Position numbers and translations under genes: made by a program. From contig PHBJ01000005.1 of assembly GCA_002840555.1 (NCBI GenBank), forward strand, positions 238,045 through 284,384: a stretch of DNA of 46,340 bases, in the 5' to 3' direction. The notes beneath the pieces are model-generated. The model had not been told where the DNA came from. It did not search any database and worked only from the letters and a program-made list of their open reading frames with translations. Of the stretch, positions 7,186 through 16,547 are shown piece after piece; position 1 is the stretch's first letter; each line of letters begins with the position of its first letter. Source of the DNA: Deltaproteobacteria bacterium HGW-Deltaproteobacteria-13 (GTDB taxonomy: Bacteria > Desulfobacterota > Syntrophia > Syntrophales > Smithellaceae).

Positions 7186-9438
7186 CGCCTTTTTCCAGAC
7201 CCTGCGCAGGCGCAAAGAATTGCTCACAACCGAGAACGAACTCAAAGCCATCGCTGCCGCGGCAAATTCGGGATTAAGCAGTATTCCCCAAAAAGGATAT
7301 AGCGCTCCCGCGGCAATGGGAATGCCAATCACATTATAGAAAAAAGCCCAGAAAAGATTCTGTTTGATTACGCGCATTGTCGCTTCTGACAGACCGATGG
7401 CTTCCGGCACGCCCATTAAATCATCGCGGATTAAAGTGATGTCGCTGGCTTCAATAGCCACATCCGTTCCCGCGCCGATGGCAATGCCGACGTCCGCCGC
7501 CGCCAGCGCCGGAGCGTCGTTAATCCCGTCACCGATCATGGCCACAACTTCACCGGCGGCCTGCAGTTTTCTTATTTCGTCAGCCTTGTTGCCCGGAAGA
7601 ACTTCCGCCAATACCTGATCAATGCCAACTTGAGCGGCAACGGCTTTAGCCGTGCCCGCGTTGTCGCCGGTAATCATCATGACCTTCAGCCCCCGTCTCT
7701 TCAAGCTTTCCACCGCTTGTCCGGCTGAAGTTTTCGGCGTATCGGCTAATGCGATCAAGCCCAGGGCGGTTGTGTCCAAAGCGACATACACCACCGTTTT
7801 CCCTTCCCGGACAAGCCGGTTCGCCGGTTCATCCAAATCATCCACGGGGATACCTTTGCTTTTCATCAGAAAACGGTTGCCAACAAGACATGATTTATTT
7901 TCGAGCAAGGCTTGTGCTCCCATGCCTGATAACGCTGTAAATTTATCCACGGCGGAAATCGCTATTCCATCGGTCTTGGCTTTTAGCAGAATGGCCTGCG
8001 CCAGCGGATGTTCGGAATTTTTTTCCAGGGCGGCGGCAGAAGCAAGAACCTGTTTTTCATCAAAACCTGCCGTCGCGACAATATCAGTTACTGCCAGTTC
8101 GCCGCGTGTCAGCGTGCCCGTTTTATCGAAAACGGCAACGGAAAGCTTATGTATTTTTTCCAGAGCCTCACCGCCCTTGATTAAAATTCCGCTTTGCGCT
8201 CCCAAACCGGTTCCCACCATGATGGCTGTCGGTGTCGCCAGTCCCAGAGCACAGGGGCAGGCAATCACCAGCACGGAAACAAAATTGATCAGGGCGCGGC
8301 TGAAATTACTTTCAACGGGTAAAAAATACCAGATACAAAAAGTAATAAAGGCAACCCCAAAAACCGCCGGAACAAAAACGGAAGCAATCTTATCCGCCAG
8401 CCGCTGAATAGGCGCTTTGGAGCCCTGCGCTTCTTCCACTAGGCGGATAATTTGCGCCAGAGCGGTTTGCGCGCCTATGCCTGTCGCGCGAAAAGTAAAA
8501 CTGCCTGTCTTGTTGATGGTGGCGGCAAATACCTTCTGTCCGATTTCCCTGGCTGCCGGCATGCTTTCACCGGTCAGCATGGATTCATCGATTGTGGATT
8601 CACCTGATAAAATGACTCCGTCAACAGGAATTCTTCCTCCAGGTTTGACAAGCAGGATGTCATCCATCCGCACTTCATCTACGGCAATTTCGATCTCCTG
8701 ATCTTCTCTGAGCAAAGTAGCCGTTTTGGGTTTTAATCCCATCAGTTTTTTTATGGCCGTAGACGTTTTTCCTTTGGCTTTGGCCTCCAGAAGCCTGCCG
8801 ACAAGGATAAGCGTGACAATCATCGCCGCCCCGTCATAATAGACATGAGGCATCACGCCGGCCGTCATAAAGAAATGGGGGAAGAAAGTTGCAGCCGCTG
8901 AATAAGCATAGGCTGAAAAAGCGCCGACAGCCACCAGCGTGTTCATATCGGATGTTTTTTGCAGCGCGGCCTTGTAGGCGCCCACAAAAAAACGGCTGCC
9001 TACCCAGAAAACCGCGGGGGTGGTTAAGATAAACATGCCCCAAAGCATAATCTCACGGGGAATGGCCTGCAGAAAAACAAACCAGTGCTGCATTGAGCCG
9101 AAGAAAATAATCACGCTCAATACTGCGCCACAGGTTACTTTTAACTTTAGGTCTTTTAATTCTCTGACACGGGAAGCTTCTATGGGATCAGCTATATTAT
9201 CCTTAAGTTCGCCTAAAAATTCATAACCGTGTTCAGTAATGACCTTCTGAAGCTCCGCAAGATCCCCCCATTTTGCTCCATGAATAATTGTGGCATGTCC
9301 GTTTGCCAGGTTGACGCTTGCTTCCTGCACACCCTCAACACTTTTGAGGGCCTCCTCCACGCGTCTTACACAGGCCGCACAGGTCATTCCGCCCACGGCA
9401 ATAGTTATTTTCCCGCTATCTGCCACTTTATTCGACAA
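7174..9438 (-). CDS. copA: Copper-transporting P1B-type ATPase
   Basis: A 754-residue heavy-metal ATPase that exports Cu+ from the cytoplasm using ATP. It has one N-terminal metal-binding domain with GMTCAAC (Cys20 and Cys23), the membrane CPC site (residues 394-396, [12 protein letters not shown]), the phosphorylated Asp438 in DKTGT, the TGES loop, an HP motif (SEHPLAQA) and the hinge [10 protein letters not shown]. The start appears to be TTG 9438, which lies inside the end of copZ (11-base overlap) with AGGA upstream; this suggests translational coupling. CPC with a single metal-binding domain fits Cu+ specificity. The 3' end overlaps a convergent gene by 12 bases. Confidence 0.96.
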   Translation of the reverse strand: MSNKVADSGKITIAVGGMTCAACVRRVEEALKSVEGVQEASVNLANGHATIIHGAKWGDLAELQKVITEHGYEFLGELKDNIADPIEASRVRELKDLKLKVTCGAVLSVIIFFGSMQHWFVFLQAIPREIMLWGMFILTTPAVFWVGSRFFVGAYKAALQKTSDMNTLVAVGAFSAYAYSAAATFFPHFFMTAGVMPHVYYDGAAMIVTLILVGRLLEAKAKGKTSTAIKKLMGLKPKTATLLREDQEIEIAVDEVRMDDILLVKPGGRIPVDGVILSGESTIDESMLTGESMPAAREIGQKVFAATINKTGSFTFRATGIGAQTALAQIIRLVEEAQGSKAPIQRLADKIASVFVPAVFGVAFITFCIWYFLPVESNFSRALINFVSVLVIACPCALGLATPTAIMVGTGLGAQSGILIKGGEALEKIHKLSVAVFDKTGTLTRGELAVTDIVATAGFDEKQVLASAAALEKNSEHPLAQAILLKAKTDGIAISAVDKFTALSGMGAQALLENKSCLVGNRFLMKSKGIPVDDLDEPANRLVREGKTVVYVALDTTALGLIALADTPKTSAGQAVESLKRRGLKVMMITGDNAGTAKAVAAQVGIDQVLAEVLPGNKADEIRKLQAAGEVVAMIGDGINDAPALAAADVGIAIGAGTDVAIEASDITLIRDDLMGVPEAIGLSEATMRVIKQNLFWAFFYNVIGIPIAAGALYPFWGILLNPEFAAAAMALSSFSVVSNSLRLRRVWKKASTF

Positions 9439-9628
9439 CTTCGTATCCTGCCTTTTTTATCGCTGCGGCAACGACATCGGGATCAACTGCTTTATCTTCC
9501 TCGTAAGTCGCCATGCCGCTCTTTAAATCCACATTGACACCTCGTACCCCGTCCACGGCGTTGAGCGCTTTGGTCACCGCCATGACACAATGTCCGCAGC
9601 TCATTCCTTTTATTTTTATACTTTTCAT
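9428..9628 (-). CDS. copZ: Copper chaperone (HMA domain)
   Basis: A 66-residue heavy-metal-associated domain with GMSCGHC (Cys11 and Cys14), the length typical of CopZ/Atx1. It carries Cu+ in the cytoplasm and hands it to CopA. A strong ribosome binding site (AAGGAGG) lies about 9 bases upstream. The gene overlaps the start of copA, so the two are made together. The AT-rich region 9629-9791 separates it from the divergent hydrolase gene and must hold promoters for both; I see no clear CueR or CsoR operator there. Confidence 0.93.
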   Translation of the reverse strand: MKSIKIKGMSCGHCVMAVTKALNAVDGVRGVNVDLKSGMATYEEDKAVDPDVVAAAIKKAGYEVVE

Positions 9629-9791
9629 CGGATCAACCTCCTTATTTTGCTATTAATTTAAGAACTTTTATTATAATAGCAAGGTCCATTATTATTTTTT
9701 TAATACTTTTACATTTATTTTTTGATATTTATCCTGCTTGATTTTAAACTCATTCTGTATTATTGCATAATAAATATATCAAAGGTGAAAA

Positions 9792-10631
9792 ATGATCATT
9801 CACTGTTGGGGCTCCAGAGGCTCTATTACTGTTTCAGGCAAACAATATTTGCGCTACGGAGGCAACACCACCTGCCTTGAAATCAGGACAAAGGATGATA
9901 AAATATTGATCGTTGATGCCGGTTCCGGTATGCGTGAGGCGGGTAATTCTCTTATGGCCGGAGGTCATCATGATTTCACGCTCTTATTAACACATGCCCA
10001 CTGGGATCACATTATTGGCTTCCCCTTTTTTAAACCTATTTATTCAAGCAAAACCAATTTGAATATATTGGGCTGTCCTTTTGCCCGGGCTTCTATAAAA
10101 GAATTGCTCTCGCGCATTATGGAAGCGCCCAATTTTCCTGTAAATTTTGACTCCATACGCGCCAAGATATCATATCAGGACAACGGTGTTGAATCTTTCA
10201 GGTTTGGTTCGATGGTCATCACACCCGTAGCGTTAAGCCATCCTAATCAGGGCACGGGGTATAAGTTTGAAGAAGACGGTAAGTGTTTTGTTTTTCTGAC
10301 TGATAACGAACTTGGTTACAAGCATGAAGGAGGTCTTGCCCTGAAGGAATATATTAAGTTTGCCGACGGCGCTGATTTACTCTTTCACGATGCCGAATAT
10401 AAAGAAGAAGAATATAAAAAAACCCGCGGATGGGGACATTCTTCTTACAAAGACGCCCTTCATCTGGCGCTGAATGCCGGAGTAAAAAAAATAGGTTTAT
10501 TTCATCATAACCAGGAAAGAATTGATGACGAAATCGACGTGATTGTAAAAAATTGTCAGGGACTAATCAAAAAAAGCGGTAAGAAGCTGGAATGCATTGC
10601 CGTCGGCGAGTCAATGGAATTCAAGCTCTAA
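9792..10631 (+). CDS. Metallo-beta-lactamase fold hydrolase, phosphodiesterase-like
   Basis: A 279-residue protein with the metal-binding motif THAHWDH (His68, His70, Asp72, His73), an early GSRGS and NTTCLE segment, and later metal ligands in LSHPNQGTG, FLTDNE and HHNQ. The GSRGS start and NTTC segment are typical of a subgroup of metallo-beta-lactamase proteins related to cyclic phosphodiesterases and RNase Z, often found alone or fused to signalling domains. It is cytoplasmic (no signal peptide). The site AAAGGTG precedes ATG 9792. The substrate cannot be told from the sequence. Confidence 0.87.
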   Translation: MIIHCWGSRGSITVSGKQYLRYGGNTTCLEIRTKDDKILIVDAGSGMREAGNSLMAGGHHDFTLLLTHAHWDHIIGFPFFKPIYSSKTNLNILGCPFARASIKELLSRIMEAPNFPVNFDSIRAKISYQDNGVESFRFGSMVITPVALSHPNQGTGYKFEEDGKCFVFLTDNELGYKHEGGLALKEYIKFADGADLLFHDAEYKEEEYKKTRGWGHSSYKDALHLALNAGVKKIGLFHHNQERIDDEIDVIVKNCQGLIKKSGKKLECIAVGESMEFKL

Positions 10632-10663
10632 GGTTCATAACCCGGTTCCAAAGATAAAATATC

Positions 10664-11056
10664 ATGTTTTTCCTCTTGCACATTTTATGTATGGCAACAG
10701 CGGCGGCAGGGATTATTACCGGTGTCAGTGCGGCTGCTTTTTTCCGCAAAAATAAAAACTGGCTGAAGATTCATAAGACATGCAATTCATGGAGTCTCGG
10801 GGGCATAGCCGTGGGAATCATCATGGCTTTCCTCTTTGTTTTAAGTTCAGGCGGGAAGCATATGGACGGACTTCACCAGATTACCGGTTTGACGGTTTTT
10901 ATTATTGCTTTCATCACACTGTTTCTGGGGTTTTATCAGTTTAAAGCAAAAAATAAATCAGCCGCAAGAACAGCGCATCGGTGGCTTGGACGTTTATCCC
11001 TGTTGCTGTTGCCGGCAGCCATTGCATTGGGATTGAGGCTCGTCAGTATCATTTAG
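10664..11056 (+). CDS. Four-helix membrane protein, cytochrome b561-like
   Basis: A 130-residue protein with four predicted membrane helices (about residues 3-25, 43-63, 71-92 and 107-128). His residues sit near the helix ends at H6, H37 (KIHKTCN), H71 (HQITG) and H105 (AHRWLGR). Paired His residues across four helices, and the GLTVF...GFYQFK pattern, resemble the b561/ferric-reductase family that holds two b-type haems and moves electrons across the membrane. Haem binding is an inference. It lies 32 bases after the hydrolase gene and 59 or more bases before msrA. Confidence 0.75.
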   Translation: MFFLLHILCMATAAAGIITGVSAAAFFRKNKNWLKIHKTCNSWSLGGIAVGIIMAFLFVLSSGGKHMDGLHQITGLTVFIIAFITLFLGFYQFKAKNKSAARTAHRWLGRLSLLLLPAAIALGLRLVSII

Positions 11057-11127
11057 AAATTGATGATGACGTTGAAATGCTGAAAATACCGGCACACCCC
11101 TGATTCACTTTTGTTTTGGTCTTTCTT

Positions 11128-11721
11128 ATGACGGCCGATCCGGCGATTGGAGCGCAGAAGGATATGGATACAAAAGGCACAAAAAGTATGCATGAGGAAA
11201 TCACTCTGGGCGGGGGATGTTTCTGGTGTCTGGATGCTGTTTATAGAGAAATCAAAGGAGTGGAGAAAGTTATTTCCGGATATTCCGGAGGTTCCATGGC
11301 CAATCCGGATTATGAAAAAGTAACCACAGGATTGACGGGACACGCGGAAGTTGTGCAGATAACCTTTAATCCTCGAATAATAACGCAGGAAAAGATTCTC
11401 CAAATATTTTTCGTCATCCATGACCCGACAACATTAAATTGTCAGGGGGCCGATATTGGCACTCAATACCGTTCAATTATTTTCTACCGGAATCAAAAAC
11501 AAAAAGATGTTATCGATAAAGTCATCGGAGAGCTTAAAAAAGAAAAGGTTTACGAAAATTCGATTGTAACCGAGGTGGTTCCCTTTCAATCTTTTTATGC
11601 CGCTGAAGACTATCATCAGGATTTTTATAAAAAAAATAAGCAGGCGGGTTATTGTCAATTTATCATTAATCCTAAATTGGAAAAATTTAAAAAAACCTTC
11701 CAGGATAATTTAAAGAACTGA
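11128..11721 (+). CDS. msrA: Peptide methionine sulfoxide reductase A
   Basis: MsrA reduces the S-epimer of methionine sulfoxide in oxidised proteins. The signature GGGCFWC carries the catalytic Cys31 (counted from 11128) with a following Cys34. HAEVVQI, DPTTLNCQG and YHQDFYKKN are also typical. The start is uncertain: ATG 11128, ATG 11164 and ATG 11188 (just before the conserved domain) are all possible, and none has a strong ribosome binding site. With TTG 11116 or ATG 11128 the N-terminus looks like a weak hydrophobic leader ending in GAQ, so export cannot be excluded. There is no msrB in the window. Confidence 0.93.
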   Translation: MTADPAIGAQKDMDTKGTKSMHEEITLGGGCFWCLDAVYREIKGVEKVISGYSGGSMANPDYEKVTTGLTGHAEVVQITFNPRIITQEKILQIFFVIHDPTTLNCQGADIGTQYRSIIFYRNQKQKDVIDKVIGELKKEKVYENSIVTEVVPFQSFYAAEDYHQDFYKKNKQAGYCQFIINPKLEKFKKTFQDNLKN

Positions 11722-11761
11722 TCATTTAAAATAAAACGCGATTTCTTTAACGGCTCCCGAT

Positions 11762-13456
11762 ATGTTTCTTCCGACAACCGGCAACGAATTAAAAAAATTA
11801 AAATGGGATAAGCTCGATATCATACTTGTCACCGGCGACGCTTATATCGACAGCCCTTTTATCGGCGTTTCCATAATCGGCCGGGTCCTTACCGCCGCCG
11901 GATTTCGCGTGGGAATCATCGCCCAACCCGACTGGCAGAGCAAGACCGACATTGGCCGGCTGGGAGAGCCCGAACTGTTCTGGGGCATCACCGGCGGCTG
12001 CATGGATTCGATGGTTGCCAATTACACAGCGACGAAAAAAAAGAGGCATGATGATGATCTGACCGCCGGAGGCAAAAATAACCGCCGTCCCGACCGCGCC
12101 GTCGTCGTTTACGCCAATCTGATCCGCCGGTATTTCAAAAATACCAAACCGCTGGTTCTGGGCGGTGTTGAGGCCAGTCTCCGCCGTGTTGCCCACTATG
12201 ATTTCTGGTCGGATTCCGTCCGCCGGTCGATTCTTTTTGACGCCCGCGCCGACATACTCGTTTATGGCATGGCCGAGAAGGCCATTGTCGAACTCGCGCA
12301 GAAAATGCGGGAGGGTAAAGATATAGAAGATATCAGAGGAATTTGTTATATTTCCCCTGCCCCGCCGCCTGATTATATTGAATTGCCGGCCTATGAGGAC
12401 GTTGCGGCGGATAAAAAATCTTTTGTCAGCATGTTTAATATATTTTATCAAAACAATGATCCCTTGACCGCGCAGGGTTTATTTCAGCGATACGATAAAC
12501 GTTACCTGGTTCAAAACCCGCCGCAGCCTCATCTGACCATTGACGAACTGGACAATATCTATGCGCTTGATTTTACCCGTGACGTTCATCCCTTCTACAG
12601 TGAACAAGGCAAGGTCAAGGCGATGGAAACGATTAAATTTTCGATAACCTCCCACCGCGGCTGTTTCGGTGAATGTAATTTCTGTTCGATTGGCCTGCAT
12701 GAAGGAAGAACCGTGATCAGCCGAAGCGAAAAATCAATCATTGCTGAGGCACGGAAACTCACCGCGTTTCCCGATTTTAAAGGCTATATTCTGGACGTTG
12801 GCGGATCCACCGCAAACATGTATGGCATCGAATGCTCCAGAAAACAGAAAAACGGCGCGTGCAAAAATAAAAGATGCCTCTATCCGCAAGTATGCGACGT
12901 CTTAAAACCGGATCACAGCCGGCAGATCAATTTATTAGAAAGCCTGCGGAATATAGCAGGCGTCAAAAAAGTCTTTGTTGCTTCCGGCATAAGGTACGAT
13001 TTGCTCTTAAGCGATAAAAAACACTGCACAAGTTACATGCGCGAACTGGTAAAGCATCACACCTCCGGTCAGTTGAAGGTGGCTCCCGAACATATCACCC
13101 CAAACACCTTAAAACTGATGGGCAAGCCGCAAGCCCGGTCATTGCTGAACTTTAAGCATATTTTTGAAGAGATAAATAAATCATCAGGGCAAAAACAATT
13201 TCTGACTTATTATTTTATCGCCGCCCATCCGGGCTGCACCGAAGAAGACATGCGCGAGCTTAAATCTTTCGCCGGAAGAGAACTGAAAACCAACCCGCGG
13301 CAGGTACAGATTTTTACACCGCTTCCTTTAACGTACTCGGGCCTGATGTATTTCACGGAAATTGATCCATTTACCGGAAAGAAAATTTTCGTGGAAAAGA
13401 AAACAGAGAAAAAACAAAGACAAAAAGATATTGTTGTTGGAAGGACGAACAGGTAA
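11762..13456 (+). CDS. YgiQ-family radical SAM protein (UPF0313)
   Basis: A 564-residue protein with the radical SAM cluster motif Cys301-xxx-Cys305-xx-Cys308 in GCFGECNFCS. The N-terminal part (GDAYIDSPFIGVSIIGRVL) and the later segments GGSTANMYGI, KVAPEHI and HPGCTEEDM are hallmarks of the YgiQ/UPF0313 family. These enzymes bind a 4Fe-4S cluster and S-adenosylmethionine; their substrate is not known to me. The gene follows msrA by 40 bases and ends just before a terminator-like structure. The C-terminal basic, low-complexity tail (EKKTEKKQRQKD) is normal for the family. Confidence 0.93.
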   Translation: MFLPTTGNELKKLKWDKLDIILVTGDAYIDSPFIGVSIIGRVLTAAGFRVGIIAQPDWQSKTDIGRLGEPELFWGITGGCMDSMVANYTATKKKRHDDDLTAGGKNNRRPDRAVVVYANLIRRYFKNTKPLVLGGVEASLRRVAHYDFWSDSVRRSILFDARADILVYGMAEKAIVELAQKMREGKDIEDIRGICYISPAPPPDYIELPAYEDVAADKKSFVSMFNIFYQNNDPLTAQGLFQRYDKRYLVQNPPQPHLTIDELDNIYALDFTRDVHPFYSEQGKVKAMETIKFSITSHRGCFGECNFCSIGLHEGRTVISRSEKSIIAEARKLTAFPDFKGYILDVGGSTANMYGIECSRKQKNGACKNKRCLYPQVCDVLKPDHSRQINLLESLRNIAGVKKVFVASGIRYDLLLSDKKHCTSYMRELVKHHTSGQLKVAPEHITPNTLKLMGKPQARSLLNFKHIFEEINKSSGQKQFLTYYFIAAHPGCTEEDMRELKSFAGRELKTNPRQVQIFTPLPLTYSGLMYFTEIDPFTGKKIFVEKKTEKKQRQKDIVVGRTNR

Positions 13457-13479
13457 AGAGGTTACATTATTTGTCCTTG

Positions 13480-13529
13480 CCGGACTCCTTGCCCAGCGAA
13501 TGCAAGGTGATCCTGCAATCCGGTTTTTT
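13480..13529 (+). terminator. Possible rho-independent terminator of the ygiQ transcript
   Basis: Outer stem CCGGA (13480-13484) / TCCGG (13519-13523) is followed directly by six T residues (13524-13529). Inside it lies a second stem CCTTGC (13487-13492) / GCAAGG (13502-13507). It starts 24 bases after the ygiQ stop. The long interior loop makes it imperfect. Confidence 0.5.
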
Positions 13530-13787
13530 CTAATAAGGATGCGGTCCCCCGAATGCCCCCGCAATCGGTCATCAACAGACCTCACGCCCATGCATGAATT
13601 ATGATTAAAGATTATTTTGCTTGATAATAAATATTAAAAGTAATATATAAAAACAAACTGATCTTGTACGTTTCTCGATCTCTTCTCAACGTCTGCGGGC
13701 ATCACAACAATCCAAAATAATTAGTCAAGCTGCGTAAAGGCACGTTGTCGAGGAGCCTTATTTATTGAATGCTCCAAGGAGAGAACG
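13530..13787 (+). other. Intergenic region before the STAS-like gene, with a possible promoter
   Basis: No convincing gene is seen between the ygiQ stop and 13787. An AT-rich stretch contains TTGATA (13621-13626), 17 bases, then TATATA (13644-13649), a weak sigma70-like promoter that would leave a leader of about 130 bases. A good ribosome binding site (AAGGAGAG) sits just before ATG 13788. Confidence 0.4.
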
Positions 13788-14177
13788 ATGGACTGTTTTG
13801 TGAAAGTCAGTTCGGATGGGAAGACTGTTATTTCTAAAGCTGAAGGTAAATTGGATAACGCCGATTATTCATTCATGCGTAATAAAATAGTTGACTCGGT
13901 AAAAAGATGTCATGCGAAACACATCCTTTTAGACCTTCGCCAGGCAATTGTGGCGGCTTCAGTTACGGAGATATATCAAGCTGCCGCTTCAAGCATTCAA
14001 ATGTTTCCCCCGGGATTTAAATATGCGATCGTATATTCGGAGAAGACGATGCCGGAGGAGAACGCAATATTTGGAGAAACAGTAGCACGTAACCGGGGAG
14101 GGCTGGTCAAAATATTCAAAAATATTTCTGAAGCTAAAAGATGGCTGGCCATTCCGGAAATAGAATATGAACAATAA
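13788..14177 (+). CDS. STAS/SpoIIAA-like protein
   Basis: A 129-residue cytoplasmic protein. It starts with two strands (DCFVKVSSDGKTVISKAEGKL), followed by the strand HILLDLRQ and a helix, then KYAIVYSE and a late helix with SEAKRWL. This matches the small SpoIIAA-like/STAS-like fold seen in many environmental bacteria, usually as single-domain proteins of unknown partner. The serine that is phosphorylated in classical anti-sigma-factor antagonists is not obvious. No kinase is nearby. Confidence 0.7.
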   Translation: MDCFVKVSSDGKTVISKAEGKLDNADYSFMRNKIVDSVKRCHAKHILLDLRQAIVAASVTEIYQAAASSIQMFPPGFKYAIVYSEKTMPEENAIFGETVARNRGGLVKIFKNISEAKRWLAIPEIEYEQ

Positions 14178-14471
14178 TCAATGCACGTACAGCAGCCGGT
14201 AATTCTCTGCCGGTAAAGAATGGTAAAGAAGAATGGAAAAGAAGGATTTAAGCTGGAAGGAGCAAGGCGTAAATCTGACAGAGATAAAGAGACAGAAGGA
14301 AGAGAAAAGACACTTGAAGAACCTGAGGAAGAAGAAAAAGGCATACGCGGCGGCAATTGCCGGAAGGGAAATGAGATCGTTCCTGATGAATGCCGCAGGA
14401 GATTGCCTGAAGGGCAAATCTTCCTGAAAACATTACAATGAATGCGGTGAGACCATCATCTCTGATAACCA

Positions 14472-14816
14472 TCAGACTCGGCCGTACTTATCTTCAAAGC
14501 GTTCTATGTCTTCATCACCGCAATACACACCTGTCTGCACTTCGATGATGATCAGATTTTCTTCCGAATAATTCTGGACCCGGTGTCTGGTCTTTTCAGG
14601 AATATCCAGCGAGTTGCCCGCGCTCAAAGCTTTTTTTTCTTCTCCGACAATTGCGTCTCCTTTGCCTGCAACGACAAACCAGTGTTCGGCACGTAAATGA
14701 TGAAGCTGTAAGCTCAGGCATCCGCCCGGTTCAACGACAATTCTCTTGACTTTATGGTTGGGGCCTTCCGACAAGACTTCAAAACTGCCCCAAGGGCGTT
14801 TGCTGATTTTTCCCAT
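14472..14816 (-). CDS. Stand-alone cupin, mannose-6-phosphate isomerase type II-like
   Basis: A 114-residue single cupin domain beginning RPWGSFEVL, with metal-ligand motif LQLHHLRAEHWFVVAGKG and second motif IPEKTRHRVQN. It closely resembles the C-terminal isomerase domain of bifunctional mannose-1-phosphate guanylyltransferase / phosphomannose isomerase (type II), but without the guanylyltransferase part. Such short forms occur as separate genes. It could isomerise mannose-6-phosphate and fructose-6-phosphate or bind another sugar phosphate. It is the only minus-strand gene in 9792-18785 and has no operon partner. Confidence 0.88.
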   Translation of the reverse strand: MGKISKRPWGSFEVLSEGPNHKVKRIVVEPGGCLSLQLHHLRAEHWFVVAGKGDAIVGEEKKALSAGNSLDIPEKTRHRVQNYSEENLIIIEVQTGVYCGDEDIERFEDKYGRV

Positions 14817-14951
14817 TTTTCCCGCCTGTAAATTTTGTTTTTAACTAACACAAAATGAAACCAATGAAAAGACCTTTCCGGGCTCGCTTTAGATAACAAA
14901 TTATGGTAGTTACATGAAAAAATCACGGCGGAAAGAAATTATCAATTTTTC

Positions 14952-15638
14952 ATGAATATTACCTACACGGTCCATAGAAGCAGGAAAAGAAAAAAAACCA
15001 TTTCCCTGCAAATCGGCAACAATTCGGAAGTCATTATTTCCGCCCCTTATTTTACACCTGCTGACGAAATCAACCGCTTTGTTGAGGAAAAACAAGACTG
15101 GATTTCCAAAGCGATGCAAAAACGCTCACAGGCGCTTCATCTCCACAAAGAGAAGGAATATGTCACCGGCGAAACATTTTATTATTTAGGGCAATCCTAT
15201 CCGCTGGAAGCCCGTTTTGAACCACTGGAAAACACGGGGGTGATATTCTGGAACAACCGTTTTTTTCTTAATTGCCCCGCAGAAAGGGAGATGAGAAAAT
15301 ATCATTTTGCGCTGTGGTATAAGAAAAAAGCCAAAGAATACCTGAACGTCCGTGTTGAACATTTAAGCCGGGAAACGAACCTTCAACATGGAGGCATCAG
15401 AATTACTTCGGCTCGACAGCGCTGGGGCTCCTGTTCGGAAGACAATTCCCTGGCTTTCAGTTTCCGCCTGATGATGGCGCCGCCGGAGGTGATCGACTAC
15501 GTCATTATCCATGAGCTGATGCATATTCGTCAAAAAAATCATTCTTCAAAATTCTGGAACTTAGTGGTAGAACATACGCCGGATTACAAGACTCACCGGC
15601 GCTGGTTCCGGGATAACAATCATCAATTTATTCTTTGA
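14952..15638 (+). CDS. YgjP-like zinc metallopeptidase (DUF45)
   Basis: A 228-residue protein with the gluzincin-type motif HELMH (His187, Glu188, His191) and the family block TSARQRWGSCSEDNSLAFS just before it, plus a downstream HRRWFR. This is the DUF45/YgjP/SprT-like peptidase family, found widely in bacteria and often placed next to type I restriction genes, though none is present here. Cytoplasmic, no signal peptide. Two genes downstream is feoB; there is no clear functional link. Confidence 0.88.
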   Translation: MNITYTVHRSRKRKKTISLQIGNNSEVIISAPYFTPADEINRFVEEKQDWISKAMQKRSQALHLHKEKEYVTGETFYYLGQSYPLEARFEPLENTGVIFWNNRFFLNCPAEREMRKYHFALWYKKKAKEYLNVRVEHLSRETNLQHGGIRITSARQRWGSCSEDNSLAFSFRLMMAPPEVIDYVIIHELMHIRQKNHSSKFWNLVVEHTPDYKTHRRWFRDNNHQFIL

Positions 15639-15671
15639 GCAGAGTTTAAAAAAGGATTAATAAATAATTAT

Positions 15672-16541
15672 ATGGAAACCATCGAAACCATCGATCTGAA
15701 GCACCGGAGTTGCCTGACGGAACGTTTTCATCAAATGAATCTGCAAATTTCCGATTATACCTTCGCCAATGTTTATCTGTTCCGTAAAACCAGCAACTAT
15801 GAATTTCTGACAATGGATTGCGGATTATTTGTTTCCGGAGAGAATAAACAAAAACAGCGTTATGTCATGCCGTTAAATAATCCGCGCGACTGTGATATTC
15901 GGACATTTCAGGACGTTTTACGCGGAGAGAAATTTTTCTTCCCCATCCCGGAAGCATGGCTTCCTTTTTTCCCTGAGGATAAATTCGTCATCAGCTGCGA
16001 CGAAAGTGATTCCGATTATATATACCTTACCGGAAACATGGCCAGCTTTAAGGGAAGACAATATGTACGCCATCGGAATCATTTGCATCAGTTTCTTGCT
16101 TTGTATGGGCCTGAAGACCAACCCATATCCTCAACGAATTATCAGGATGCGATGAGTGTTCTGCAGGAATGGCAGGATAATTCCAAATTAGCTTCGGATA
16201 AAACCGATTTTGAACATTGCAGTGAAGCGCTGCATAAATTTTCCGGTCTTGCTCTCTGGGGAACAATATATTACATTGAGAACAAACCGGCAGGGTTTAT
16301 TATCGGCGAGGCGCTGAACGCGGATACATTCTGCCTGCATTTTGCCAAAGCATCCACGACGTATCACGGCATTTATGAATTTATGTTTAACGACACGGCC
16401 CGAAAACTGCTGCCGCAATATAAATATCTTAATCTCGAAGAAGATATGGGTGATAAAAATTTGCGCCGTACAAAAGGTTCTTACGGCCCGGAATTGCTGT
16501 TGAGAAAATACCGTATCAGCATCAGAGGGTTTGGAAAGTAG
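15672..16541 (+). CDS. DUF2156 protein (GNAT-like fold)
   Basis: A 289-residue protein of the DUF2156 family, related to the catalytic domain of MprF-type phosphatidylglycerol lysyltransferases but without the membrane part. Typical segments are the early FANVYLFR, the central RKHRNHLHQF-like QYVRHRNHLHQF, and the late KYLNLEEDMGDKNLRRTKGSYGPELLLRKY. Such soluble forms probably transfer an acyl or aminoacyl group, but the substrate is unknown. The gene ends 6 bases before feoB and is likely co-transcribed with it. Confidence 0.85.
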   Translation: METIETIDLKHRSCLTERFHQMNLQISDYTFANVYLFRKTSNYEFLTMDCGLFVSGENKQKQRYVMPLNNPRDCDIRTFQDVLRGEKFFFPIPEAWLPFFPEDKFVISCDESDSDYIYLTGNMASFKGRQYVRHRNHLHQFLALYGPEDQPISSTNYQDAMSVLQEWQDNSKLASDKTDFEHCSEALHKFSGLALWGTIYYIENKPAGFIIGEALNADTFCLHFAKASTTYHGIYEFMFNDTARKLLPQYKYLNLEEDMGDKNLRRTKGSYGPELLLRKYRISIRGFGK

Positions 16542-16547
16542 AGATTC

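Noticed and set aside
7364-9537. Long open frames on the plus strand opposite copA, up to 251 codons
   Set aside because: They are shadows of the copA coding sequence; copA has every diagnostic motif and the opposite frames have no recognisable domain.
9629-9791. A copper-responsive (CueR or CsoR) operator ahead of copZ
   Set aside because: The string ACCTTGCTATTATAAT on the minus strand hints at one, but no proper dyad of the known type could be found.
13362-13604. An 80-codon frame running over the ygiQ end
   Set aside because: It overlaps ygiQ and the candidate terminator, and has no ribosome binding site or family.
14178-14471. Small open frames of 64-79 codons on both strands, the best being ATG 14233-14427 (+), rich in Lys and Glu
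   Set aside because: The stretch is purine-rich on one strand, which opens frames by itself; there is no clear ribosome binding site and no family is recognised. A small gene cannot be excluded.
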